DNA of 64,000 bases, taken from NCBI GenBank assembly GCA_964566055.1, contig CAZMHI010000016.1, positions 11,824 to 75,823 on the forward strand, written 5' to 3'. The notes below the pieces were generated by a model that searched no databases, had not been told where the DNA came from, and was given only the letters and a program-made list of their open reading frames with translations. The DNA comes from TMED23 sp964566055 (GTDB lineage Bacteria > Pseudomonadota > Alphaproteobacteria > Rhodospirillales > UBA2165). Shown piece after piece: positions 1 through 7,190 of the stretch (position 1 is its first letter; every line of letters starts with the position of its first letter). The position numbers and the translations under genes are program-made.

Positions 1-385
1 CTTGGTCAAAGCTATCGTATTTGCTGGCAGTTGAGGTAAAGGCAACTTTCAAATCCATAAACGGGGTGATCCAAGTGTATTTGTTTTCGCGGGGCGGCGT
101 GCGGGACAGGCCGACGACAATATTGTTGCCGAGTTCACGGGTGTTTTTCATCGCCCGCGGCCAGGGATAAAACTTTGTTTGAATATTGAAGCCGGCAAGC
201 TCGGCAGCTCTTTTCGCTAGCTCGACCCAGACACCCGGATTTGTTGAGCTGGGCTCCATCAGCCCTTTGGCCTCTGAAACATTTAAAATGAGTGTAGGTT
301 TGGAATGTTGCGCATGGCCAGATAACGGAATCATCAGCGCAGCTAAGACCGCGCCAAGACTCCAAATCCATTTCCCGCCAATCAT
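1..385 (-). CDS. Periplasmic solute-binding protein, family 3 type (partial)
   Basis: Only the N-terminal 128 residues are in the window; the gene runs off the left edge. It begins with a signal peptide of about 25 residues (positively charged start, hydrophobic stretch LGAVLAALMIPL, then GHAQ). The mature part starts with a beta strand (PTLILNV), followed by a PGVWVELAKRAAELAGF helix and the sequence KFYPWPRAM, the usual opening of small-molecule-binding proteins of the SBP_bac_3 type. Such proteins either feed ABC transporters or act as free periplasmic sensors; no permease is visible. The ATG at 385 is chosen because GGAGG lies nine bases upstream. A related complete gene lies at 48759. 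Ligand unknown. Confidence 0.7.
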   Translation of the reverse strand, partial: MIGGKWIWSLGAVLAALMIPLSGHAQHSKPTLILNVSEAKGLMEPSSTNPGVWVELAKRAAELAGFNIQTKFYPWPRAMKNTRELGNNIVVGLSRTPPRENKYTWITPFMDLKVAFTSTASKYDSFDQ

Positions 386-458
386 CCGAACATACCTCCC
401 TGAGTGGAGCGGTAACAATCATACACATAAATGTATATAATGTGCCATGCTGTTCCAT

Positions 459-1694
459 TTATGTAGTTTGTTGTTTGAGATGTTGTTGATGGATTGGAAT
501 AATTCGGCGGTCGGACATTTCAATCAAGACTTCATCGCCTGAATTCGCACAGGCTTCGTTCACTTTTAGGAGAACTTTACCGGCGGTGGTTTCGCCGTAA
601 TACCAATCAGCCAACTCCTTATCGGTCGCCAGGCCGGGCCGGGCCAAGCCTGCCTCGAAGTAAAAGGCTTTCAATTCGTCGGTTGCGAGTTTGAGCATGT
701 TGTAGCGTGGGATATCGGTGCGCGGCGGAGCAGTATCGATATCACCAATAAAGTCGATCATGTATTTAATGCAGGTCTCAAAGTCGACCTCGGAAATACC
801 GACTGAAGTCTTGCTGTTTTTTACGACGAACATTTCATACCAGCTGCGCATCAGCTCGATCTCTTGGTTGAGGGCCGCCAACGGGTCGTCTTCGACACTG
901 ACCTCTTGGCTGTCGTCGCCAAAATTCACCGGGCAGCTCCAGCCCTCAATATCGCCGTCATCTGTGGCCGGGCCGGGCGGGCCATCGGGAAAATCCTCTA
1001 AAATCGGGCCATCGGTGCGCTCCAGCAATTTCAACGTTTCGGTCAGCACCCGTTTTTGAAACTCGGGTTCATTGGGCGCGCCAAAGGGCCGGCCAAGTTC
1101 AAACGGACAATAGAGGGCGCGCGGCGGATTTATTTTTTCCGAATGCTGGCGTACCAAACTCACCTGCGTGGTCGGAATACCGGCCCGTTCCAGATAATGC
1201 GAAAGCGCGCCTACGGCACGCGTGCAGGAGGGTCAGACGGGGCAAAGCGCAACGGCCGAGACATTATCTGCTTTTAAGGTCTGGACAATTTCCCTCACCC
1301 CCGGCTCCATTTGTTCGGGCGGCGTTGCCCCCATGAAAGAGAAATGAAATTCCGCCACCGAACCGATCACGCCTTCATTGGCGAGTTCCTTAAGCCGGTT
1401 AATCGGGAAGGCGACATCGACGTCCTGCATAAAGCCAAGCCGGTCGAAATTGGTCGAGATATGGCTCATCACAATGTCTTCGTCAGCCACCTCACTGGAG
1501 ATGATACGAAAGTCACCACTTTGTTCGGTAAAGGGACGATCGCCACGACGATGCAGTCCTGCCGTCGAAATTAGGGCAACACGACGCTCGGCCAAGGGTG
1601 GGCCGGGCAGGAGAGGGGTTTCCTCAAATGTGGGCATCTCGCGATTGAGAAATTCCTCGCGGGCGCCCTCAGGAAACTCATCGACTTTGACCAT
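459..1694 (-). CDS. PrdB/GrdB-like selenoprotein (in-frame UGA = Sec154)
   Basis: Reading through an in-frame TGA at complement(1233..1235) gives a continuous 411-residue protein with the motif CPVUPSC at 151-157. The N-terminal 230 residues resemble the Sec-bearing subunit of D-proline reductase (PrdB) and the glycine/sarcosine/betaine reductase selenoprotein B family: the UxxC motif follows a hydrophobic strand (VSAVALCPV), then come GIPTT, PPRALY and FELGRPFG. In that family the selenolate attacks the substrate's C-N bond; PrdB-like selenoproteins in marine bacteria have no proven substrate. A hairpin just after the UGA fits a SECIS element. The last ~170 residues are an extra helical, acidic region I do not recognise. 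The start ATG has GGAG ten bases upstream and lies four bases after the stop of the AhpD-like gene, so the two are probably translationally coupled. PrdA-like partners and SelABCD genes are not in the window. Confidence 0.85.
1205..1221 (-). promoter_or_regulatory. Putative bacterial SECIS hairpin of the PrdB/GrdB-like gene
   Basis: In the mRNA, bases 15-31 counted from the U of UGA form a seven-pair stem GCGUGCC/GGCGCGC (one G-U pair) closed by the loop GUA. A small apical loop beginning with G, roughly 16-37 nt after the UGA, is what SelB recognises in bacterial SECIS elements. The hairpin lies inside the coding sequence, as is normal for bacteria. The fold was drawn by eye only. Confidence 0.65.
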
Positions 1695-1698
1695 CTAT

Positions 1699-2361
1699 CT
1701 ATGTCTCCGCTTTGCTTTCATTCCACCAGCAATCTTGCATATAGGCGGTAAAATCATCGGGATCGATTTTGGTCGAGCGTGAGAAGGCGTCCATCAGCGC
1801 CCCTTGCTCGATATCGATTTCCAGCACATCGGTAAAGCGGTTCCAGAAATTGAAAAAGCCCGACACCATCGAGAGCTCAACCACCTGAGCGTCGTTGTAA
1901 TATTTCTTGAGCTCATCCAAGGCGGCGTGATGCTGCGGCGGCTTACCGGGGGCTCCCTGATAAAGCTTGTCCGTCATCACCTCCGCCCAGCGCATCGCTG
2001 CTTTTTCTTCTGGGGTGAAGCTGTCTGAATTCAAATAGTCACCGGTAATTTCCGCCATCAACTCTTCGCTGAAACCTAACGCCCGACCGAGCGTTTCGTT
2101 ATGGCCTGTTCAATAGGCACAGCCATTGAGCGTCGAGGTCTTTAATATCGTCAGGCATTTGGTGCGGACCGGCAGGTTTTCGGTTATTTCTTCGCGTAAC
2201 GACGAGACAATAAAGCCGAACAAAGAATGCATCAGCTTTGGTGTGTGCGAGCCTACCCGTACGGCGTTGGCGACGCGGCCGAACAGCTTTTTTGAATGAT
2301 CGAATAACGTCGCTTGCAGCGGATCGGCGCTTTCGTCTGAGGGAATTGGGATGAGTGCCAT
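1699..2361 (-). CDS. AhpD-like (carboxymuconolactone decarboxylase fold) selenoprotein, Sec84
   Basis: An in-frame TGA at complement(2110..2112) separates two halves of one 220-residue AhpD-like protein. Reading it as selenocysteine gives CAYUTGHN at residues 81-88, the equivalent of the CxxC-x3-H active site of AhpD-type alkylhydroperoxidase/CMD proteins, with the resolving Cys replaced by Sec. Sequence continues in frame and family-like on both sides (helix before: TILKTSTLNG; after: LGRALGFSEEL and SGFFNFWNRFTD), so a nonsense mutation is unlikely. Sec-containing AhpD-like proteins are known from marine metagenomes. Predicted role: thiol/selenol peroxidase or disulfide exchange in the cytoplasm. 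ATG chosen for AGGAG ten bases upstream. It is followed after four bases by the PrdB/GrdB-like gene. A paralogue with Sec at the same residue number is encoded at 3859. Confidence 0.87.
2078..2095 (-). promoter_or_regulatory. Putative SECIS hairpin of AhpD-like gene 1
   Basis: Bases 18-35 counted from the U of the UGA form a seven-pair stem AACGCUC/GGGCGUU with the tetraloop GGUC. Position, stem length and the GGUC loop are identical to the hairpin in the second AhpD-like gene (4125-4142), although the stem sequences differ by compensating changes. That conservation supports a real SelB-binding element. Confidence 0.75.
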
Positions 2362-2387
2362 ATTATTTTAACTCCTGGTTTTAAGTT

Positions 2388-2494
2388 ACCCCCCATCCCG
2401 ACCTTCCCCCGCAAGGAGGGAAGGAGAAGAGATGTAGCAACCATAGTCCCCTCCCTCTTGACGGGGGAGGGTTAGGGTGGGGGTGAGTGTTAAA
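2388..2494. repeat. GC-rich palindromic interspersed repeat, copy 1
   Basis: A non-coding stretch of about 107 bases made of inverted C-rich and G-rich arms. It starts with CCCCCCATCCCGACCTTCCC, has small internal hairpins around GCAAGG and CTTGACGG, and ends in GGGTTAGGGTGGGGGTG. A second element with the same CCCCTCCCTTGA...GGGGAGG core lies at 4528-4627. The layout resembles REP/BIME-type elements. It sits between the AhpD-like gene 1 and the dimeric alpha/beta-barrel gene, where it could also stop or stabilise transcripts. Confidence 0.6.
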
Positions 2495-2523
2495 CTTCCA
2501 ATTATTGCCTTTTCTTTCGATTC

Positions 2524-3258
2524 TTACTCAACTTCCGGCCAGATGCGGTGGCCGATGCTGGGGCTGCCCGGTGCATGGACGGTGTAATTGATAATTTTAT
2601 TCGTCCAGACGGTTTCATCCATCGCCAGCGATTCATGGTTTTGAAAATGTTCCTGGCGGGCCTCAAGCGAGGTAAATTCATACATCACCGAGTGCTTGGC
2701 CCAACCGGCCACCGAAACCATTTTCCGCGTATTGATGCAGCCCGGCATTCTCGCCATAGCCGGCATGCGGTATTGGGCATACCAGGAAGCCAGATCCCAT
2801 TCATTTTCAAGCTCCTTGGTGCGAAAGCTGCCCATCTGAATAGCCGGACCAGGGGTCGAGTCATGAATGCGGTAGTCAAAGTCGGGCCCGTTGACGCGCG
2901 CTTCTTCGGTGAAGACATTGACGCGCTCTTCCAGACGGATCGACAGCATCTCCCGGGTCTGGGGATTTTCGGCATCCAGCTCTTCATAGATAGGCTTGAA
3001 AAACACATGAGGAGAACCGGCGCCAACCAGCAAAACGTAGTCCTGACCTTTGCCAACTTCTTCAAGGTCAACCCGGGCGAGGTGATCGGCAATCACATCC
3101 ATATGTTTGCCGCCACCGGTAATTTCGTAATGAGCCGCCCAGAGAATACCGGGGCGTTGCAGCACTTCCGGCAAATACGTGCCATGCAGCCACTCTATAT
3201 AATCGTCTTTTTTGTCTTCCGGTAGATCGTACCAGACGGCGCGGATGCCTTGGTCCAT
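2524..3258 (-). CDS. Two-domain dimeric alpha/beta-barrel-like protein of unknown function
   Basis: A 244-residue soluble protein without signal peptide. It appears to contain two ferredoxin-like Dabb/EthD-type halves: residues 1-90 (GIRAVWYDLP, then PGILWAAHYEI) and about 125-235 (WYAQYRMPAMARMPGC, then HSVMYEFTS). Each half has the pattern of an initial strand, a W/Y-rich helix, and a strand following a PGxx turn. Such domains bind small aromatic or oxidised molecules, but I cannot assign a reaction. The gene is transcribed divergently from the HxlR regulator from a strong-looking promoter (TTGTCA-17-TATACA) and leads, after a palindromic repeat, into the two selenoprotein genes. This makes it a likely member of the same regulon. 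Confidence 0.75.
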   Translation of the reverse strand: MDQGIRAVWYDLPEDKKDDYIEWLHGTYLPEVLQRPGILWAAHYEITGGGKHMDVIADHLARVDLEEVGKGQDYVLLVGAGSPHVFFKPIYEELDAENPQTREMLSIRLEERVNVFTEEARVNGPDFDYRIHDSTPGPAIQMGSFRTKELENEWDLASWYAQYRMPAMARMPGCINTRKMVSVAGWAKHSVMYEFTSLEARQEHFQNHESLAMDETVWTNKIINYTVHAPGSPSIGHRIWPEVE

Positions 3259-3323
3259 CCTTGAACTCCCTATTTTTAAATTTGTCTGGGCCTAGAAATA
3301 CTATTCCCAAACGACTTTTACTA

Positions 3324-3352
3324 TGTATAATCCGCCACATGCCATTTGACAA
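3324..3352 (-). promoter_or_regulatory. Sigma70-type promoter for the 2524-3258 gene
   Basis: On the minus strand TTGTCA (3347-3352) is followed after exactly 17 bases by TATACA (3324-3329). Its -35 hexamer overlaps the -35 of the divergent hxlR promoter, so the two promoters share one control region. Confidence 0.6.
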
Positions 3353-3374
3353 TGTACTATCTTAAAAGTATGGT
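3346..3374 (+). promoter_or_regulatory. Sigma70-type promoter for the HxlR regulator gene
   Basis: TTGACA (3346-3351), a 17-base spacer and TATGGT (3369-3374) lie 43 bases upstream of the regulator's ATG. The spacer and -10 are covered by an inverted repeat, as expected for autorepression. Confidence 0.6.
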
Positions 3375-3376
3375 AC
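3354..3376. promoter_or_regulatory. Predicted HxlR operator in the divergent promoter
   Basis: GTACTAT (3354-3360) and ATGGTAC (3370-3376) form an imperfect inverted repeat (6 of 7 pairs) with nine bases between. It spans the spacer and -10 of the hxlR promoter and abuts the shared -35 region. HxlR-family dimers bind such GTAC/TACT-flanked dyads, so the neighbouring regulator is the obvious candidate. Confidence 0.5.
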
Positions 3377-3416
3377 TAACCAAAAGGAGAGCTTAGACGT
3401 TTTGGAGGTTATTAGC

Positions 3417-3836
3417 ATGTCAGATCGTGATCAGAATACTGAAATTATCGATAATCCAACCCAATCGCCGCCGGAGAATTTGGATTTACTGTCGACCCGG
3501 CCCGCACAAACGGTTATCGGCTATTTGTCCAATAAATGGAATGTGCTGATTATCCGGCGCCTGTCGCGGAAAACCATGCGCTATTCGGAATTGCGCCGGG
3601 ATATTGGCGATATCTCGCAAAAAATGCTGACCCAGACCCTGCGTCATCTCGAACGTGTCGGTTTGGTTGAGCGCACGGTTTATCCGGTGGTGCCGCCGAA
3701 AGTTGAATATTCTCTAACGGAACTTGGCTGGACCTTGGTTGAGCCGATCAATGTGCTTTGCGAGTGGGCAATTGAAAACATTAACCACGTTGAAGGCGCC
3801 ATCCAGGACTACGACAACCGGGACAGCAAATCGTAA
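3417..3836 (+). CDS. HxlR-family winged-helix transcriptional regulator
   Basis: A 139-residue protein with the single HxlR winged helix at about 30-115: the family signature NKWNVLIIRRLS replaces the usual GGKWTLLIL, followed by MRYSELRRDIGDISQKMLTQ (recognition helix) and the wing VERTVYPVVPPKVEYSLTELG. HxlR proteins such as YodB, QorR and CatR sense electrophiles, quinones or disulfide stress through cysteines. Here the common N-terminal Cys is absent and the only Cys is in VLCEWA near residue 115, so sensing may differ. ATG 3417 is chosen because GGAGG lies eight bases upstream. The next gene, 22 bases on, is an AhpD-like selenoprotein; divergent genes include two more selenoproteins. Likely local regulator of the module. 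Confidence 0.85.
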   Translation: MSDRDQNTEIIDNPTQSPPENLDLLSTRPAQTVIGYLSNKWNVLIIRRLSRKTMRYSELRRDIGDISQKMLTQTLRHLERVGLVERTVYPVVPPKVEYSLTELGWTLVEPINVLCEWAIENINHVEGAIQDYDNRDSKS

Positions 3837-3858
3837 TTAATTTATTCAGGAGAACTTC

Positions 3859-4518
3859 ATGTCGCGTATAGAATTAGTCGATCTCGACATTGACGATAAA
3901 GAGATCCAAAACATGTTTACCGCCGTGACGGCGATGTTGGGGAGAGTGCCGAATTCGTACAAGGTTCTGGCGCGATCACCCTTGGTGGCCAAAATGCTGG
4001 TGCCGTTCAACGCCGTGGTTCAGCGGGAAGGGGCCGGCTCCGTACTCTCGACCAAGCTTAAAGAAATGGTGGTGATCAAAACCTCGCACATTAACGCGTG
4101 TAGCTATTGATTTGCCCACAACACGTCGCTTGGTCAAGCGGCTGGCATTACCCACGAACAAACCATCGAAATCGGCACCGACGAATACCTCGAGTCCGAC
4201 CTCTTCAACGCGCGTGAAAAGGCGGCCATTTTATGGGCTGATCACGTCACCCGAAACACCGCCAAAGAAGACAATGGCGTCTACGAACAAGTCCGGGAAC
4301 ACTTCACCGAACAAGAAATGGTCGACCTCACTTTAATCTCGTGTTTCTTTAACTTTTTTAACCGCTTAACGGACTCTCTTCAAATACCAGTAGAAGAACA
4401 AGGTGAGGTCGATAAGATCAAAAGATCGGTCCGGCTTGATCCGGAGAAAGTCAAAACCTACCTCCAAACCACGGTCGAAAACTGGCCCGAAAGTTTCCCC
4501 GAACCTAATGCGGATTAA
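3859..4518 (+). CDS. AhpD-like selenoprotein 2, Sec84
   Basis: A second 219-residue AhpD-like protein read through an in-frame TGA at 4108..4110, giving CSYUFAHN at 81-88. Sec is at residue 84, exactly as in the gene at 1699-2361, and the flanks match in pattern (VVIKTSHINA before; CFFNFFNRLTDSL after), so these are paralogues with conserved Sec rather than two chance nonsense mutations. Expected activity is selenol/thiol-dependent peroxide reduction or disulfide relay with the CxxU pair and the following His. ATG has AGGAG nine bases upstream. It lies directly behind hxlR, probably in one transcript. The downstream neighbour yceI-like gene is convergent and separated by a palindromic repeat. 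Confidence 0.87.
4125..4142 (+). promoter_or_regulatory. Putative SECIS hairpin of AhpD-like gene 2
   Basis: A seven-pair stem GUCGCUU/AAGCGGC (one U-G pair) with loop GGUC occupies bases 18-35 counted from the U of UGA. It has the same geometry and loop as the hairpin in AhpD-like gene 1. Confidence 0.75.
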
Positions 4519-4527
4519 TACAAATTT

Positions 4528-4627
4528 CCCCTCCCTTGATGGGAGGGGATTAAGGGGAGGGTGCATTAAATAAATGCATTTATTGGCACCCCCACCTCTA
4601 TCCTCCCCCATCAAGGGGGAGGAAGAT
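4528..4627. repeat. GC-rich palindromic interspersed repeat, copy 2
   Basis: A 100-base near-palindrome: the left arm begins CCCCTCCCTTGATGGGAGGG, the centre is GCATTAAATAAATGC, and the right arm ends in CCCCCATCAAGGGGGAGG. Each arm also contains its own small hairpin around TTGATGGG or CATCAAGG. The same core is found at 2388-2494. It lies between the convergent ends of the AhpD-like and YceI genes, where it could act as a bidirectional transcript end. Confidence 0.65.
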
Positions 4628-4631
4628 GGTT

Positions 4632-5222
4632 CTACTGCTTAACCGACAACGCTTGGATGACGATTTCGACCGGGTCTTTGACGGCGCCGAGGATAAATTT
4701 CATACCGAAATCAGCGCGGTTGATTTTGCCGCGGGCGGTAAAGCCAGCGAAGGTTTTCTTATTGCGCGGATGCGGGGCCTTACGGTTGAAGGTCACATTT
4801 AAGATTACCGGCTTGGTGACGCCAAGCAGGGTCAGATTGCCGGTCATCTTGCCGGTTTTGGCGCCGGTTTTTTCAATCTTGGTGCTTTTAAACGTCATCG
4901 TTGGAAATTCTTGCGCATTGAAGAAATCGGGTGAGCGCAAATGTTTGTCGCGGCGGGCAAAGCCGGTATTGATGCTCGATGTCTGAATGGTTGCATTGAC
5001 GCTCGAATTAGCGACATTGGCTTCATCAAAATTGATAGTGCCGTCAAATTTTTCAAACCAGCCGTTAATACGCGTCCAGCCACCCCGGTTAACGCTAAAG
5101 GTAATCTGCGTATGCGGCTTATCCAGCGCATAGGTATCGGCGGCTTGAGCCGCGGTTGGTTGATAGCCAAAGCTAAGCGCGGTTGCGATTGCAGCCATAG
5201 ACAATAATTTTACTAATTTCAT
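4632..5222 (-). CDS. YceI-family periplasmic protein
   Basis: 196 residues with a clear Sec-type signal peptide (MKLVKLLSMAAIATALSFGY, cleavage near TAAQA-A). The mature part is a YceI lipocalin-like barrel: it starts YALDKPHTQITFSV, has TSSINTG and RDKHLRSPDFFNAQEFP, and ends with the ADFGMKFILGAVKDPVEI strand. YceI proteins bind amphiphilic or isoprenoid molecules such as polyprenols and quinone precursors in the periplasm, and are often induced by base or stress. RBS GGGAG precedes the ATG. A nine-TM membrane protein gene lies 35 bases upstream in the same direction and may be cotranscribed. No partner cytochrome b561 is present here. Confidence 0.88.
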   Translation of the reverse strand: MKLVKLLSMAAIATALSFGYQPTAAQAADTYALDKPHTQITFSVNRGGWTRINGWFEKFDGTINFDEANVANSSVNATIQTSSINTGFARRDKHLRSPDFFNAQEFPTMTFKSTKIEKTGAKTGKMTGNLTLLGVTKPVILNVTFNRKAPHPRNKKTFAGFTARGKINRADFGMKFILGAVKDPVEIVIQALSVKQ

Positions 5223-5257
5223 TGGTAACTCCCTGTTTTTAGTTCAAATTTAATTAT

Positions 5258-6112
5258 TCAAAACGGCAATTCAAATGAATCACCGGCAACAACGATGGCA
5301 ATGGCGGTGCCGGCAATGACCGGGATCGCGCCAACGATACCGATCATAATCGGCCCCAGTGCCGGGCTACGCTGCCATGGTAGTTTCTGCGCCCCCATCG
5401 GTGCAAGAAAAACCAGCAGCAATAACGCAAAAGAGATCAGATGAACTTCTGAAAATAGGACGATGGATGTAGCGAGGCTTAAAAAGGCGCCGCCACCGGC
5501 CATCAAGGCGGCAATGCCGAAGTTAAAGCGTGGCTTCGGCCAATTACACAATAAAAATCCGCCAGCTGCAGCGGCCAAAATGGCAAATTTCTGCGAAAGA
5601 GAGCCCGACGCACCGATCAGGGCGATAAAGCTGGCGCCAATGCTGGCAACCAATAACACAACGCTGGCCTGGGAGGGCCGTGAGCCGTAATTGGCGAGGC
5701 GGTCAAACATAAACACTGCAGCTATAAACAACAGGCCCAACGTTACGCCGGTCTCAAAGGATAGATTTGTGAGCTGCCGCCAGCCAAGCCAGCCGATAAT
5801 GGCAGCCGGCCAGAGAATAATGGCGAGGTATTTGAACAATGCCGGCGACTTCATCAAATCAATGACCGCACCTATGACGGCACCCGCTAGCACGGCGTAT
5901 ACAAGTTTTTGCCCGGAACTTCGGGGCGGAAAATCAGGCCAGGTAAAAAGCAGGGTATAGCCGGCCAGGAAAGCGACGCCGATGGCGGCACTGGCGATCC
6001 TGCCACCCGGCACCGGGCCTAAGCACCAGCTAAAGAAAGTCGCAAACAAAACAGCGACACCTACCGGGATGGCGACGCCGTTGATCAGTACTTCGGTAAC
6101 CAGATCTTCCAA
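5258..6112 (-). CDS. Polytopic inner-membrane protein of unknown function
   Basis: 284 residues, almost entirely hydrophobic, with about nine predicted membrane segments (for example around 12-32, 38-58, 75-92, 97-115, 122-140, 150-170, 172-190, 200-240 and 255-280) and short loops, a few bearing Arg/Lys. I see no catalytic or transport motif that would place it in a family. The start is a TTG with GAGGG about ten bases upstream. It precedes the YceI gene in the same direction; no function can be inferred from that alone. Confidence 0.6.
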   Translation of the reverse strand: MEDLVTEVLINGVAIPVGVAVLFATFFSWCLGPVPGGRIASAAIGVAFLAGYTLLFTWPDFPPRSSGQKLVYAVLAGAVIGAVIDLMKSPALFKYLAIILWPAAIIGWLGWRQLTNLSFETGVTLGLLFIAAVFMFDRLANYGSRPSQASVVLLVASIGASFIALIGASGSLSQKFAILAAAAGGFLLCNWPKPRFNFGIAALMAGGGAFLSLATSIVLFSEVHLISFALLLLVFLAPMGAQKLPWQRSPALGPIMIGIVGAIPVIAGTAIAIVVAGDSFELPF

Positions 6113-6214
6113 ATCGGAAAGTCCCTCAATTATTTTTGTACTCTAATTTGTGCATGTCTGTGCTAGCGTGACAACAACAAGCTGTCCCATTTAACTTAAA
6201 TAACGGAGAGTTGA

Positions 6215-6577
6215 ATGAAATCAGTCGTATTTTTGTTGGTTTTTTTGTTTACCGGCAATGTACTTGCTGGTGAAGTTACCGTCGTAGATGCGAAGGTGAG
6301 CAAAAACTTCTTTGGCTCCTATAGCTTTGAAGTGACGCTTCGTCACGACGATAAAGGCTGGGAACATTATGCTGATAAATGGGAAGTCCTGACGGTAGAT
6401 GGTACTGTGCTTGGTACGCGAAAGCTAGGTCATCCTCATGACCACGAGCAGCCATTTACCCGCACCCTCGGTGGCATTGGAATTCCTGATGGAATCAAAG
6501 AGGTGGTTACTCGAGGCCACGACAAAGTTCATAAATTTGGCGGAAAAGAGCTGAAAATTAAATTGCCCGGCCGTTAG
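6215..6577 (+). CDS. Small periplasmic protein of unknown function
   Basis: 120 residues with a strong signal peptide (MKSVVFLLVFLFTGNVLA, cleavage before GEVTV). The mature 100-residue domain is predicted all-beta, with a His-rich patch (GHPHDHEQPF) and a second His-containing loop (TRGHDKVHKFGG) that could bind a metal; that binding is inference. GGAGAG lies upstream of the ATG. Its stop is one base from the stop of the convergent Cys-rich gene. I do not recognise the family with certainty. Confidence 0.7.
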   Translation: MKSVVFLLVFLFTGNVLAGEVTVVDAKVSKNFFGSYSFEVTLRHDDKGWEHYADKWEVLTVDGTVLGTRKLGHPHDHEQPFTRTLGGIGIPDGIKEVVTRGHDKVHKFGGKELKIKLPGR

Positions 6578-6578
6578 A

Positions 6579-7190
6579 CTAGGCGGTGCTTTCGATCAAT
6601 TGATCGGCAAGCGCTTTGATGGCAGGCACGAAATCTTCGGCGATGGTATTGATATCCTGCCGCAACTCATCAAGTTTCATCACCTCGTTCATAGCGCCGT
6701 ATGGCTCCAGCGAAAAGGCGGTATCAATATTGTCGGCATCCGAATGGGTGAGGCAGATGTGCCAGCTATTGTGCAACTGTTTTTTGACGGCGAGCTGGGT
6801 CAAATGGCTTTGGATCAGACGCGGGTAGGTTAAATCCCGGGCATAAAACCAAACTCTTGGGAGGCGTGACAAATTTTCGGATTGATCAAGATGTCCCTCA
6901 CAGGACCAGAATGGCGGACAGGTGCCTAGACTGCTGAAAGCATATACCAGCGGGTAAATACCGGCTTCAATCGGAAAGTTATCCGGTTCTGAAGAAAGCT
7001 TCTTCGGAGCATGTTCACATTCCACACTGCACGCACAACCGCAAGTAAGAGAGCCGCAACAGGGGCATGGCATATCACAAGACATACACGGGCGGACCGC
7101 AGGCGGAATGGGGTGATCCACCAGATCGCGTAAAGCATTCCGGGCTTGGTGTTTAGATAATTTGTCAGTCTCAAATTTATGTAGTTTCAT
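6579..7190 (-). CDS. Cysteine-rich hypothetical protein
   Basis: 203 residues, no signal peptide or membrane segment. Residues 30-60 hold a dense cysteine cluster (CMSCDMPCPCCG, then CGCACSVEC), which would suit one or two zinc or Fe-S sites. The rest is an alpha/beta domain with CPPFWSCEGH and LPRVWFYARDL. The ATG at 7190 is preferred; an in-frame TTG at 7238 would add 16 residues (with two further Cys) and cannot be excluded, since neither has a strong RBS. The family is not recognised. It converges on the 6215 gene. Confidence 0.6.
   Translation of the reverse strand: MKLHKFETDKLSKHQARNALRDLVDHPIPPAVRPCMSCDMPCPCCGSLTCGCACSVECEHAPKKLSSEPDNFPIEAGIYPLVYAFSSLGTCPPFWSCEGHLDQSENLSRLPRVWFYARDLTYPRLIQSHLTQLAVKKQLHNSWHICLTHSDADNIDTAFSLEPYGAMNEVMKLDELRQDINTIAEDFVPAIKALADQLIESTA

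Noticed and set aside
135..440. Overlapping frames on both strands near the left edge
   Set aside because: They are shadows of the solute-binding protein gene, which has a signal peptide and an RBS in another frame.
1233..4110. In-frame UGA codons as pseudogene-making mutations
   Set aside because: All three fall at the catalytic position of redox motifs, the frame is intact and family-like on both sides, and each has a SECIS-like hairpin. Three such chance mutations in adjacent genes are very unlikely.
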